This document shows, one piece after another, positions 27,371 through 36,150 of a stretch of 64,000 nt of DNA. How positions within the stretch are numbered: position 1 is the first letter of the stretch; every line of letters begins with the position of its first letter. Source of the stretch: JAKVBK01 sp022447275 (GTDB lineage: Bacteria; Pseudomonadota; Alphaproteobacteria; Rhodobacterales; Rhodobacteraceae); the NCBI GenBank assembly GCA_047125605.1, contig CP138932.1, forward strand, positions 1,736,001 to 1,800,000, read 5' to 3'. Under the pieces are notes generated by a model. It was not told where the DNA came from. It worked only from the letters and a program-made list of their open reading frames with translations, and searched no databases. The translations under genes and the position numbers were made by a program.

Positions 27371-28282
27371 TCAGGCCGGAGCGCGCTTCACGAGGCCCAG
27401 CTTGTCGCGCACCTCGGCGGGTCCGATCACGCGGGCACCCATCCCCTCAACCACGCCGACGGCGCGTTCAACAAGCTGCGCGTTCGTGGCCAGCACCCCC
27501 TTGTCCAGCCACAGGTTGTCTTCCAGCCCGACGCGCACATGCCCACCGGCCAAAACCGCAGCCGCCGCATAGGCCATCTGGTTGCGGCCCAGAGAAAATG
27601 CACTGAACGTCCAGTCGTCGGGTACGTTATTGACCATGGCCATGAAGGTATTGAGATCATTGGGTGCGCCCCAAGGAACCCCCATGCACAGCTGCACAAG
27701 GGCCGGGTTTTCCAGGATGCCTTCGTTGACCAACTCCTTTGCGAACCAGAGATGGCCTGTATCAAAGGCCTCAATCTCGGGCTTTACGCCCAGATCTGTC
27801 ATCATCTGTCCCATGGCGCGCAGCATGCCGGGGGTGTTGGTCATGACATAGTCAGCCTCGGCGAAATTCATGGTGCCACAATCAAGGGTGCAGATTTCCG
27901 GCAGGCATTCGGCCACATGGGCCATGCGCTCTTCGGCGCCAATCATGTCGGTGCCGTTGGGATTGACGGGCAAAGGGGCATCCGTTGGGCCAAAGACAAT
28001 GTCGCCGCCCATGCCGGCTGTCAGGTTCAGCACGACATCCACATCCGCATCCCTGATCCGATCCGTCACCTCGCGATACAGCTCCAAACGGCGCGAAGGG
28101 GCGCCCGTTTCAGGATCACGAACATGGCAATGGACGATAGCGGCCCCGGCCTTGGCCGCATCAATGGCCGACTGCGCAATCTGTTCAGGCGAACGGGGCA
28201 CATGGGGGCTGCGATCCTGGGTGCTGCCCGAACCGGTTACGGCACAGGTCACAAACACCTCGCGGGTCATCGAAAGCGGCAT
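27371..28282 (-). CDS. BKACE, probable 3-dehydrocarnitine cleavage enzyme
   Basis: 303 residues of the BKACE family with the zinc pair in IVHCHVRDPETG and the acidic ligand in VGLEDNLW. In carnitine catabolism this enzyme reacts 3-dehydrocarnitine with acetyl-CoA to give betainyl-CoA and acetoacetate. It is the first gene of the minus-strand operon that ends in the carnitine dehydrogenase/thioesterase fusion, which makes that substrate very likely. ATG at 28282 has an AAGGA site 7 bases upstream; an internal ATG four codons on is possible. Confidence 0.85.
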   Translation of the reverse strand: MPLSMTREVFVTCAVTGSGSTQDRSPHVPRSPEQIAQSAIDAAKAGAAIVHCHVRDPETGAPSRRLELYREVTDRIRDADVDVVLNLTAGMGGDIVFGPTDAPLPVNPNGTDMIGAEERMAHVAECLPEICTLDCGTMNFAEADYVMTNTPGMLRAMGQMMTDLGVKPEIEAFDTGHLWFAKELVNEGILENPALVQLCMGVPWGAPNDLNTFMAMVNNVPDDWTFSAFSLGRNQMAYAAAAVLAGGHVRVGLEDNLWLDKGVLATNAQLVERAVGVVEGMGARVIGPAEVRDKLGLVKRAPA

Positions 28283-28367
28283 GGGTCTTTCCTTTTGGCT
28301 GCGGCTTGCTCTGGCCGCAACTCTAGCGCAAGGTGGCGCAAATGCTGTGCAGGGATTGTCGATCTTC

Positions 28368-29318
28368 ATGCCTAAATCGCCAGATACACCAAAAGAGATC
28401 GCCGTACTTTTGTGCCCGGCCTTCTCCAATCACTGTCTTGCCAATGCGGTTGAGCCCCTGCGCGCCGCCAATGCCATTGCAGACAAAACGCTCTATACGT
28501 GGCGACATCTGGGGCTCACGCCCGGCCCGGTTTTGTCGTCCAGCGGGCTGCCGGTCAGCCCCGATGCTACCTTGTCAGACAGCGGCACGGGACAGGCGCT
28601 GCTTGTCATGGCCGGGGACCGCTTCGAAGGCTTTGTCACGCCGGCGGTGGCGCGGGCGCTGCGGGCTGCCAGCAGCCGCTTCGATCAGCTTGCCGGCCTT
28701 GACAGCGGCAGTTGGCTGCTTGCGGAAGCGGGCCTTCTGGACGGGCGCAAAGCCACCATTCACTGGGACGTTCTGGATCATTTCGCTGAGACTTTTCCAA
28801 ACGTGCATGTGCGGGAAGACCGCGTTGTGCACGACCCCAAGCACCCCTCCTGCGGGGGCGGCACCACTACGCTTGATTTCATGCTGGATTTTATCGAGGC
28901 CGATCACGGCATTTCTTTGCGCCTCGACGTTGCTGCAAACTTCATGATCGGCTCAGAGGGGCCCCATGCGGGCGCCTATCTGCCGCCCCGGGGCACCGTT
29001 GATGCAACGGTGGCGGTCATGCGCCGAAATACGGAGCGCCTGCTGACCATCGGGCAGATCGCCAAACAGCTCGGGCTGAGCCAAAGGCAGTTCGAGCGGA
29101 TCATACAGGGGGAGACAGGCCTCACCCCCCGCGCGCTCTATCGCCGTGTGCGCCTGCGACTGGCCCGCAGGCTTGTGCGTAGCACACGGCTTCCGATCGC
29201 AGAAATCGCCCTGCGCTCCGGCTATGAGAACGCCAGCGCCATGACACGCGCCTTCAAAGCCGAGTTCACACAAACGCCCCGCGCCCTGCGCATCGCAGAG
29301 CAGGAGCCCGCAGACTGA
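28368..29318 (+). CDS. GlxA-type AraC-family regulator, CdhR-like (carnitine-responsive)
   Basis: 316 residues. An N-terminal DJ-1/PfpI-like sensor domain (about 1-190) is followed by an AraC helix-turn-helix pair (about 215-310; LTIGQIAKQLGLSQRQFERI and LPIAEIALRSGYENASAMTR). This layout is that of CdhR and GbdR, regulators of carnitine and betaine genes in Pseudomonas. It is divergent from the carnitine operon with 85 bases between start codons. The ATG at 28368 was chosen because the sensor domain starts immediately after; the frame continues upstream into the divergent gene. Confidence 0.82.
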   Translation: MPKSPDTPKEIAVLLCPAFSNHCLANAVEPLRAANAIADKTLYTWRHLGLTPGPVLSSSGLPVSPDATLSDSGTGQALLVMAGDRFEGFVTPAVARALRAASSRFDQLAGLDSGSWLLAEAGLLDGRKATIHWDVLDHFAETFPNVHVREDRVVHDPKHPSCGGGTTTLDFMLDFIEADHGISLRLDVAANFMIGSEGPHAGAYLPPRGTVDATVAVMRRNTERLLTIGQIAKQLGLSQRQFERIIQGETGLTPRALYRRVRLRLARRLVRSTRLPIAEIALRSGYENASAMTRAFKAEFTQTPRALRIAEQEPAD

Positions 29319-29385
29319 TGGCGCGCCCTTGGAGATGCACCTAGGGCCGATGCCAACCGGTCAATGTACGCAAGCTGGCCTCTGC

Positions 29386-30273
29386 CTATGCTGATTTGGC
29401 CATTTTTCGCGTGGCATCAAACAGCGCCTTCAGAACCGGGGTCTGCGGCTCCTGATATTGCGCGACCAGACCGACACTGTGGCTTTGCACGCCCCCCGAG
29501 ATCGGGATGGACACCAGATCGTGTCCGGGCGCAAGGAAAGCCGCCAGATCCGTGGGCAGGATGGTTGCCCAATCGCCCTCCAGGACGGATGCCACCAGTA
29601 CGAGCGTGGAATTGCTCTCTAACATGGTGTCCGAGTCCAGCCCCGCTTCCATGAAATTGCGATTTATGATGCGCCGGTTTTGCATGTCTGGGGTCAGCAG
29701 ACACAGACGCGTATCGGCCAATTCAGGCCAGCGAATTTCAGCCCGTCCCGCAAGGGCATGATCCGGGGCGCATACAAACCTGTAGCTTTCCCGATAGAGC
29801 GGCTGATGCGCGACCCGGCCCAGCGGCTCATTGTCCAGATAGGTCAGCCCGGCATCAACCTCGAGGTTCTCGATCAGCGACAGGATATCGGAAGAGGTGC
29901 GCGACAGGATTTGGAATTTGACCCCCGGGTGATCCTGTTTGAACCGGTTCACGAGACGCGCGGCCTGCGCCAAAGCCGTTGGAATTACGGCCAAACGCAC
30001 CTGACCGGACAGGCCATGGTGGGTAAAGCGCATTTCCTGCCGCAAGCGGCGCATGTCGCCCACAATCTGGCGCGCCGTTTCCAGCGCGCGTTGCCCTTCG
30101 GGCGTCAGGCCACCAAAGCGCGCGCCGCGGGTCACCAGCTTCACCCCAAGATAATCTTCGAGCTGACGGATCCCGCTTGAAAGGGTGGGCTGCGTGATGC
30201 CAAGGCTTTCTGCTGCACGCCCAAAATGCTGCTCCTTGGCCAAAGCAATCAACATTTCCAGTTTTGGTATCAT
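29386..30273 (-). CDS. LysR-family regulator divergent from YeiH-like exporter
   Basis: 295 residues. Winged HTH at residues about 1-60 (FGRAAESLGITQPTLSSGI) and a LysR effector domain. A GTG at 30279 is an alternative start; the ATG at 30273 gives a standard N-terminus. The divergent arrangement with a YeiH-family gene parallels E. coli yeiE-yeiH, where the LysR protein responds to sulfite. That parallel suggests, but does not prove, sulfite or anion sensing here. Confidence 0.8.
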   Translation of the reverse strand: MIPKLEMLIALAKEQHFGRAAESLGITQPTLSSGIRQLEDYLGVKLVTRGARFGGLTPEGQRALETARQIVGDMRRLRQEMRFTHHGLSGQVRLAVIPTALAQAARLVNRFKQDHPGVKFQILSRTSSDILSLIENLEVDAGLTYLDNEPLGRVAHQPLYRESYRFVCAPDHALAGRAEIRWPELADTRLCLLTPDMQNRRIINRNFMEAGLDSDTMLESNSTLVLVASVLEGDWATILPTDLAAFLAPGHDLVSIPISGGVQSHSVGLVAQYQEPQTPVLKALFDATRKMAKSA

Positions 30274-30506
30274 TGCCACGCTACATCATTGGAAAAATCT
30301 ATCGGAAAGCATCGTAGCGATTTGAAATCTGCAGTATAGAGGATTCAGCACAGAACCTTTACATTGCCTCATCTTTTGCGCGTCTATGCGTAGATCAGCC
30401 CATCTCTGTAGCTTTTGTCCGCAAGGTCATGTCCAGTTTTACATTGCCCCCGACGGCCCTTTAAGACAGAGCAGACCCGCCACCCGAAACGGACTTAGGG
30501 GACCTC

Positions 30507-31514
30507 ATGCGTACTGTGCTGAATGACTGGACGATCCGCGTTCAAGATATCTGGCCCGGGCTGCTCGTGGCCGGAATGATCGCGCTGGCTGCGCAGTTCA
30601 TCTCGGATCACTACGGCGCACCCGCCATGCTGATGGCCCTGCTGTTTGGTATTGCGCTGCACTTCCTCACAGAGCAACCCACATGCGGCCCCGGCATCGC
30701 TTTTGCATCCAAGCGCGTCTTGCGGATTGGCGTTGCGCTTCTGGGCGCACGCATCAGCTTTTCGATGGCCGCTGAATTGGGCTGGTCTGTCATCGGGCTG
30801 ACAGTCGGCGTTGTGATCGCCACGATCCTATTTGGCATGATGGTGGGGCGCTTTTTTGGGTTTAAAGCCCGGTTTTCTTTCCTATCGGCCGGGTCCGTGG
30901 CCATTTGCGGGGCCTCTGCTGCCTTGGCCATCTCTGCAATCCTTCCGAAGGATGAGCGCAGCGAGGAGCGTCTTGTATTCACGGTTGTGGGCGTGACGGT
31001 TCTGTCAACGATCGCGATGATCTTTTACCCGATCTTGGCAGAGCTTTTGCAGATGAGTGACACGGTCGCCGGCGTATTCCTCGGCGCCACGATCCATGAC
31101 GTGGCCCAGGTCGTGGGCGCAGGCTTTTCCGTATCAGAGGAAACCGGCGAAATCTCGACCGTGGTGAAGCTGGTTCGGGTGTCGATGCTGGCGCCGATTG
31201 TCTTTATCGCGGCACTGGTGATCCGGCGGAACACAAAGGGCAGCGACGAAGCCCAGACGCGCCCGCCCCTGATCCCCTTCTTTGTCTTGGCCTTTTTCGT
31301 GATCGTTGCAATCAACTCCTTCGGACTGCTGCCTGCACCTGTCATCGAGGCCGCGACGAATGTATCCCGATGGGCCTTGCTCACGGCGGTTGCCGCAGTG
31401 GGGGTGAACACATCCCTGAAGGATGTTCTGGGCGTCGGACGCGCGGCCATTGGGCTTCTTGTGGCGGAAACCCTGTTCATCGCCTGTCTGGCCTTGGCGC
31501 TTTTGCAGCTTTGA
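30507..31514 (+). CDS. YeiH/PSE-family membrane protein, putative sulfite or sulfate exporter
   Basis: 335 residues with about 10 helices. Family motifs seen include KRVLRIGVALLGARIS, SVAICGASAALAISAIL, FLGATIHDVAQVVGAG and NTSLKDVLGVG, matching the putative sulfate exporter family to which SuyZ-type proteins near sulfonate genes belong. It would remove sulfite or sulfate released by the SuyAB reaction. A divergent LysR gene shares its promoter region. It lies 26 kb from suyAB, so the functional link is inference. Confidence 0.78.
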   Translation: MRTVLNDWTIRVQDIWPGLLVAGMIALAAQFISDHYGAPAMLMALLFGIALHFLTEQPTCGPGIAFASKRVLRIGVALLGARISFSMAAELGWSVIGLTVGVVIATILFGMMVGRFFGFKARFSFLSAGSVAICGASAALAISAILPKDERSEERLVFTVVGVTVLSTIAMIFYPILAELLQMSDTVAGVFLGATIHDVAQVVGAGFSVSEETGEISTVVKLVRVSMLAPIVFIAALVIRRNTKGSDEAQTRPPLIPFFVLAFFVIVAINSFGLLPAPVIEAATNVSRWALLTAVAAVGVNTSLKDVLGVGRAAIGLLVAETLFIACLALALLQL

Positions 31515-31599
31515 CAAAGAAGTGTGGCGCGCGTCCGCTGCGCCCCATCACGATAAGGGCAGGGGGCAAGCTTTGCGGCCTGCCCCGCTGCATCACAAA

Positions 31600-33375
31600 T
31601 CAGACCAAGCGCCCGCAGTCATCAATCTCATAGGCATGAGAGAGCGCCTGCAGCGTTGCGAACTCGGGGCGTTCTGTCTGCCAAGCCATCATGGCGACGC
31701 CCAGCATACGTGGCATCAGCATTGGCCATAATTGCTCATCGCGGGTCGTGAATTCAGACCAGAAGCCGCCCTGCACCCCGATGATCCGGTCTGCAAGGGC
31801 GGGGTCCGGTACGGGATCCCATGCGATGGTATCGGGCAGATCAACAAATGCGGCCCAACTGGCGCCCCAGTCGTCGGTATTATCCGTATGTGCCATGTCC
31901 AGGTAGACATGCTGAGCCGGCGTCATGACAACATCATAGCACGCGCGCGCAGCCTCAAGCCCGGGCCCCTGCCCCGTCCAGCTGAAGAGGATCGCATCAT
32001 GGCCGATCCCTCCGTTGCTGCCCTGCGCGGCCTCCTCCCAGGCGGCGGGCCGCACGCCCTTGGCTGCGGTATAAGCGGCGAGTTTCGCCATCGTCCATCC
32101 CAGCAAATCCTGCGTGGTTTGCAGGCCGTGCTCTGCCATCAGGGCCTTGGCGCGAGGGCTGCCCATCCAGGTGTCCTCTGGCAGTTCATCACAGCCCAAA
32201 TGCAGATGGCCAAAGGGGAAAAGCGGGGTGATGCCATCCACGAGCTTCTCCAGAACCTCCCATGTTTTGGGCATGGCTGGGTTCAGCACGTTGCCCCGAT
32301 AGCCCTGCACAGAGACTTCCTCGCCGCAGTCATCCGGATCGCGGGTGTCCGGGTAGAGCGCGGCCAGGCCCAGCGCGTGGGCGGGCGCCTCGATCTCGGG
32401 CAGGACCTCGATATTCAGGGCCGCTGCGTGGGCAAGAATGTCCCGCACGGTTTCATGACTGTACAAACCGCCCTGCATCGGAGCAGCAGTAAACAGCCCC
32501 GGCAGAAATTGCCCCTCGCCCCGCGTTGTGAGCTTTTCAGTCAACTCGGGCAATGTGTCGATCGGGATACGGAAGGTCTCATCATCCGCGAAATGCCAAT
32601 GGAACCGGTTGAGCTTCAAAAGCGCCATTAGATCAAGCAGGGCCATGATGCTCTCTGGTGCATAATAATGGCGGGCCGTGTCGAGATGCTGGCCGCGCCA
32701 CGAAAAGCGGGGCGCGTCTTCGATCTCGCCGCAGGGCAAAGGGCCATTGCGCAAAAGCGTCATCAGGGTCATGCAGGCATAAAATGCCCCGCCATAGGAA
32801 CCAGACCAGATCGTGATTTGATCCTGCGCAATGCGCAGTCGGTAGGCATCCAAGGCCATGTCAGCCGTTTCAAACACCACTGGCTGGCTGCCAGAAAACG
32901 CCATCCCCTGACGTGCGGCGAGGGCCTGCGCGGCGGTCATTGCGGGATGATCGCCCGCAAACCCATCCACGCTGACATGCGCCCCCGAAGGCCGCCAAAC
33001 GCTGGGCTGCGGCAGCAGCGGCAGGCCAGATATCTGTGCCGCTGCCGTTGAGACCGGCTTGTCGCGCCCGGCCCGCGTTGGCGTTAGGGCAATAAGCTCA
33101 TCCTCAAGGCGCACCGCAGGGCCAAGCGGCATCCACGCGCGATTGGCTGGCGTGAAGCCGCCCGCGTATTTGATTGTAAATGCATGGGTTGTGCCCGCAG
33201 CCAGATCCGGCAGTTCGAACTCTAGATAGCTGCCAAGGCTGCGCAGCTCTGTCCCGCCCGAGACGACGGTCAGTGGCGCCATCCCTGAGCAGCAGAACAC
33301 GCCCGCCTTCAGTGCGCGGTCGGGGGTGAGGGTGCACAGCAATGCATCCCCTTCGATACGACAATCATAGTGCAT
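31600..33375 (-). CDS. Beta-N-acetylhexosaminidase, GH20 family
   Basis: 591 residues. An N-terminal chitobiase-like domain (about 1-210) precedes the GH20 barrel. The catalytic acid pair Asp-Glu is in HLGCDELPEDTW, and RGQHLDTARHYY and NRFHWHFADDETFRI are typical barrel segments. No signal peptide is visible, so it likely acts in the cytoplasm on imported chitobiose-type or GalNAc-containing oligosaccharides; GH20 enzymes often accept both GlcNAc and GalNAc. The ATG at 33375 begins one base after the GntR stop, so the two are co-transcribed. Confidence 0.88.
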   Translation of the reverse strand: MHYDCRIEGDALLCTLTPDRALKAGVFCCSGMAPLTVVSGGTELRSLGSYLEFELPDLAAGTTHAFTIKYAGGFTPANRAWMPLGPAVRLEDELIALTPTRAGRDKPVSTAAAQISGLPLLPQPSVWRPSGAHVSVDGFAGDHPAMTAAQALAARQGMAFSGSQPVVFETADMALDAYRLRIAQDQITIWSGSYGGAFYACMTLMTLLRNGPLPCGEIEDAPRFSWRGQHLDTARHYYAPESIMALLDLMALLKLNRFHWHFADDETFRIPIDTLPELTEKLTTRGEGQFLPGLFTAAPMQGGLYSHETVRDILAHAAALNIEVLPEIEAPAHALGLAALYPDTRDPDDCGEEVSVQGYRGNVLNPAMPKTWEVLEKLVDGITPLFPFGHLHLGCDELPEDTWMGSPRAKALMAEHGLQTTQDLLGWTMAKLAAYTAAKGVRPAAWEEAAQGSNGGIGHDAILFSWTGQGPGLEAARACYDVVMTPAQHVYLDMAHTDNTDDWGASWAAFVDLPDTIAWDPVPDPALADRIIGVQGGFWSEFTTRDEQLWPMLMPRMLGVAMMAWQTERPEFATLQALSHAYEIDDCGRLV

Positions 33376-33376
33376 G

Positions 33377-34132
33377 TCAGTCCAATCTAAGTTCCGAGAC
33401 AAAGTCGTAGACATCGGAGCGGTACAAGCCGCTGGTAAACTCAATGGGCCGCCCCGATTGCAGGTACCCGGTCCGTTCGATCTGAAGGATCGCGGCGCCC
33501 TCGGGCAGTTCCAGCAATTCGGCTACGGGCGCTGTGGCGTTGATTGCCGTTACCCGCTGGATCGCACGGCTGGGTGCGGAATTACGCGCGCGCAAAAGCT
33601 CATAGAGCGACACGTCAACCTTGTCCGGACGGGGCAGGATATCTTCGGGCAGCGATGAATACTCCAGAGCCATCGGCACCGCATCGCCGCTGCGCAAGCG
33701 ATGGATGCGCGCCACTTGATGGTGCGGCGAGAGCCCCAAAACCATCGCCTCATTCGGCGTGGGCCGGAAGAGCCCGTTGAGCAGCAAACGGCTGGAGGAG
33801 GCGATGCCCCGCGCCTGCAAGTTCTCGGTGAAGGACACCAGCGACGACAGCGACTGCTCCGTCCGCTCGCCAACCGTGCGCACGAAGGACCCTGCCCCCT
33901 GTCGCTGGACGATCATGCCATCTGCCACCAACTCGGCGATGGCCTTGCGGACGGTGACGCGGCTGACATCCGCGATCTCGGCAATCTCGCGCTCTGATGG
34001 CAATTGGTCTTCTGCGGCCAGCGCCCCTGAAGTGACCAAAGCACTGATATGACGACAGAGCTGTTTGTACCGCGGGCCACGGCCATCACGGTACCATTCA
34101 CGCTGATCCAGCCGGGTTGCGAGCTCCGCCAT
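33377..34132 (-). CDS. GntR/HutC-family regulator of the amino-sugar cluster (NagQ/NagR-like)
   Basis: 251 residues. A winged HTH (about 22-85, with LPSEREIAEIADVSRVTVRKA) is followed by a UTRA ligand-binding domain. This is the layout of NagR and NagQ, which sense amino-sugar phosphates. It is divergent from the sugar ABC operon, with an inverted repeat between them, and precedes the hexosaminidase in its own operon. Probably a repressor released by GlcNAc-6-P, GlcN-6-P or a GalN analogue. Confidence 0.82.
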   Translation of the reverse strand: MAELATRLDQREWYRDGRGPRYKQLCRHISALVTSGALAAEDQLPSEREIAEIADVSRVTVRKAIAELVADGMIVQRQGAGSFVRTVGERTEQSLSSLVSFTENLQARGIASSSRLLLNGLFRPTPNEAMVLGLSPHHQVARIHRLRSGDAVPMALEYSSLPEDILPRPDKVDVSLYELLRARNSAPSRAIQRVTAINATAPVAELLELPEGAAILQIERTGYLQSGRPIEFTSGLYRSDVYDFVSELRLD

Positions 34133-34157
34133 TCCCGTACTCCTTCGTCATTTAGGC

Positions 34158-34178
34158 TGGTATCGAATTATAATACCA
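34158..34178. promoter_or_regulatory. Candidate GntR-family operator
   Basis: Inverted repeat TGGTAT-N9-ATACCA between the divergent GntR gene and the ABC transporter operon. The half-site fits HutC-subfamily operators. A further TGGTAT half-site occurs at 34262-34267, closer to the plus-strand start. Confidence 0.55.
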
Positions 34179-34347
34179 ATGCCAGTCCACTCAACAATGG
34201 GCTATTTTTCTGTGCCGATCAATACCCTGTATTTAAATGTTTTTTATCATCCTGAAGTTTATGGTATTATATTGGTAGCAAATTTGGACTTCTGCGGTAA
34301 CCTTGATGCAACGGCGTTGATTCGTTGACGCAAACCGGGGGAAGCCA

Positions 34348-35280
34348 ATGACGGAGATCTCGCAGGCCTTGCCGAGCGGCAGCGCGATGCCACGCACGAA
34401 AACACTGTCTGAGGCAGTGTTCGCATGGTTTTTGATCGGCCCCGCGATGCTCTTTATCGCGGTCATTGTCGCCTGGCCCCTTGCCGAAACAATCCGCCTG
34501 TCCTTCATGGATGCGGGCCTTGGCGGTGAAGAATATGTCGGCTTGGCAAACTATCAGGAATTGGTCGAGAGCCGGAAGTTCCACCAGACGATCATCCGCA
34601 CCTTCTACTGGATGTTCCTTTCGGTGGCCCTGAAGCTCGTGCTGGGCTTGATCGGCGCAACGCTTCTCAATGCGGCCGTGCCGGGCCGTGGCTTGTTCCG
34701 CGTGCTGGTTATGCCGCCCTGGATCATCCCCATGGCGATCGGGATGATTGGCTGGCTGTGGCTCTATAATGGCTATTTCGGCATTCTGTCCGGCACGCTG
34801 ATGACCTTGGGCATCACCGACGGCCCATTCGAATTCCTCGCCTATAAGCAATCGGCCTTTTATTCAGCGGTTGTAGCAGACGTCTGGGTGGGCACGCCGA
34901 TGGTGACGCTGTTCTTCCTCGCTGCCATGCAGGGTGTGAGCCGTGATCTTTATGAGGCGGCCTGGGTGGATGGTGCGGGCCGCTGGTACCGGTTCCGCCG
35001 GATCACGATCCCGCAGATCATGCCGGTGATCGTTTCGATGTCGCTTCTGTCGGCGATCTTCACCTTCAACAGCTTCGAGATCATCTGGATCCTGACCGAA
35101 GGCGGGCCGCGCGGAGCCACAACCACGCTGATTGTCGATACCTACAAGACCGCCATCAGCAATTTCAAATTCGGCGAAGGGTCCGCGCGTGCGGTGATCA
35201 TCGTGATCCTGCTGGGCATCTTCGCACTGCTGTATCTGAACGTGCTCAAGTTCGTGAACCGCAAGTACGGGACCAAGTGA
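34348..35280 (+). CDS. Sugar ABC transporter permease (MalF/UgpA-like)
   Basis: 310 residues, six helices. The permease EAA motif is EAAWVDGAGRWYRFRRITIP. A GGGGGAAG site precedes the ATG at 34348. It is first in a long operon for amino-sugar uptake and breakdown and pairs with the second permease that starts 1 base after its stop. Confidence 0.88.
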   Translation: MTEISQALPSGSAMPRTKTLSEAVFAWFLIGPAMLFIAVIVAWPLAETIRLSFMDAGLGGEEYVGLANYQELVESRKFHQTIIRTFYWMFLSVALKLVLGLIGATLLNAAVPGRGLFRVLVMPPWIIPMAIGMIGWLWLYNGYFGILSGTLMTLGITDGPFEFLAYKQSAFYSAVVADVWVGTPMVTLFFLAAMQGVSRDLYEAAWVDGAGRWYRFRRITIPQIMPVIVSMSLLSAIFTFNSFEIIWILTEGGPRGATTTLIVDTYKTAISNFKFGEGSARAVIIVILLGIFALLYLNVLKFVNRKYGTK

Positions 35281-35281
35281 C

Positions 35282-36124
35282 ATGATGGACAAGTACACAA
35301 AGCTCCAGATGACGGGCATCTACGCCGCGGTCACAGTGTTCCTGATCTTCATCCTGCTGCCGTTCTTCGAGATGTTCATGGCGTCTCTGCGCCCGCTGGA
35401 GCACCTGTTCCGCAGCCCCTACCAGTTCTGGTCCGATGATTTCAGCTTCCAGGCGTATCGCGACATGTGGGACACTGTTCCGCTGCTGGGCCGCTACATC
35501 TTCAACTCGGTCTTCATCGCGTCAGCCGTGACGGGCCTGACCATGATCTTTGTCGTGCCCGCCGCCTATGCCTACGCGCGGCTGAACTTCCCCTTCAAAA
35601 ACGGGTCGCTGGCGATCTTTTTGGGCGTCAACATGTTCACCGGTGCGGTGCTCTTGATCCCGCTCTATCGGGTGCTGCGCTCCATGGGGCTGCTCAACAC
35701 CTACTGGGCGATGATTGTGCCAGGCGTGGCCTTCCTCATTCCTCAGGGCATCTGGTTGCTGCGCTCCTATCTGGAAAAGATTCCGCGCGAGCTGGAAGAA
35801 GCCGCGTTCGTCGACGGCGCCAGCCGCCTCTATACATTGCGCCGCGTGGTGCTGCCACTTGCAACACCGGGCCTGATCGTCGTCGGCACGGCAGTGTTCA
35901 TCGGCGCCTATGCACAGCAATTCCTGTTTGCAATCACGTTCAACCAGCAACGTGAGCTGCAACCCCTGCCAGCCGGACTTTTCGAATTCATCGGCTATCA
36001 GGACGTTACCTGGAACCAGATGATGGCCGCTGCACTGACAGGCATCCTGCCGGTCATGGTCATCTTCCTGTTCCTTCAGAAATACCTCGTGGCAGGTCTG
36101 ACCGCAGGTGCGGTCAAAGAATAG
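35282..36124 (+). CDS. Sugar ABC transporter permease (MalG/UgpE-like)
   Basis: 280 residues, six helices, EAA motif LEEAAFVDGASRLYTLRRVV. Start at 35282 with a second ATG immediately after. Forms the membrane channel with the preceding permease. Confidence 0.88.
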   Translation: MMDKYTKLQMTGIYAAVTVFLIFILLPFFEMFMASLRPLEHLFRSPYQFWSDDFSFQAYRDMWDTVPLLGRYIFNSVFIASAVTGLTMIFVVPAAYAYARLNFPFKNGSLAIFLGVNMFTGAVLLIPLYRVLRSMGLLNTYWAMIVPGVAFLIPQGIWLLRSYLEKIPRELEEAAFVDGASRLYTLRRVVLPLATPGLIVVGTAVFIGAYAQQFLFAITFNQQRELQPLPAGLFEFIGYQDVTWNQMMAAALTGILPVMVIFLFLQKYLVAGLTAGAVKE

Positions 36125-36150
36125 CCAAAATGCAACCTAGGGAGACTACA

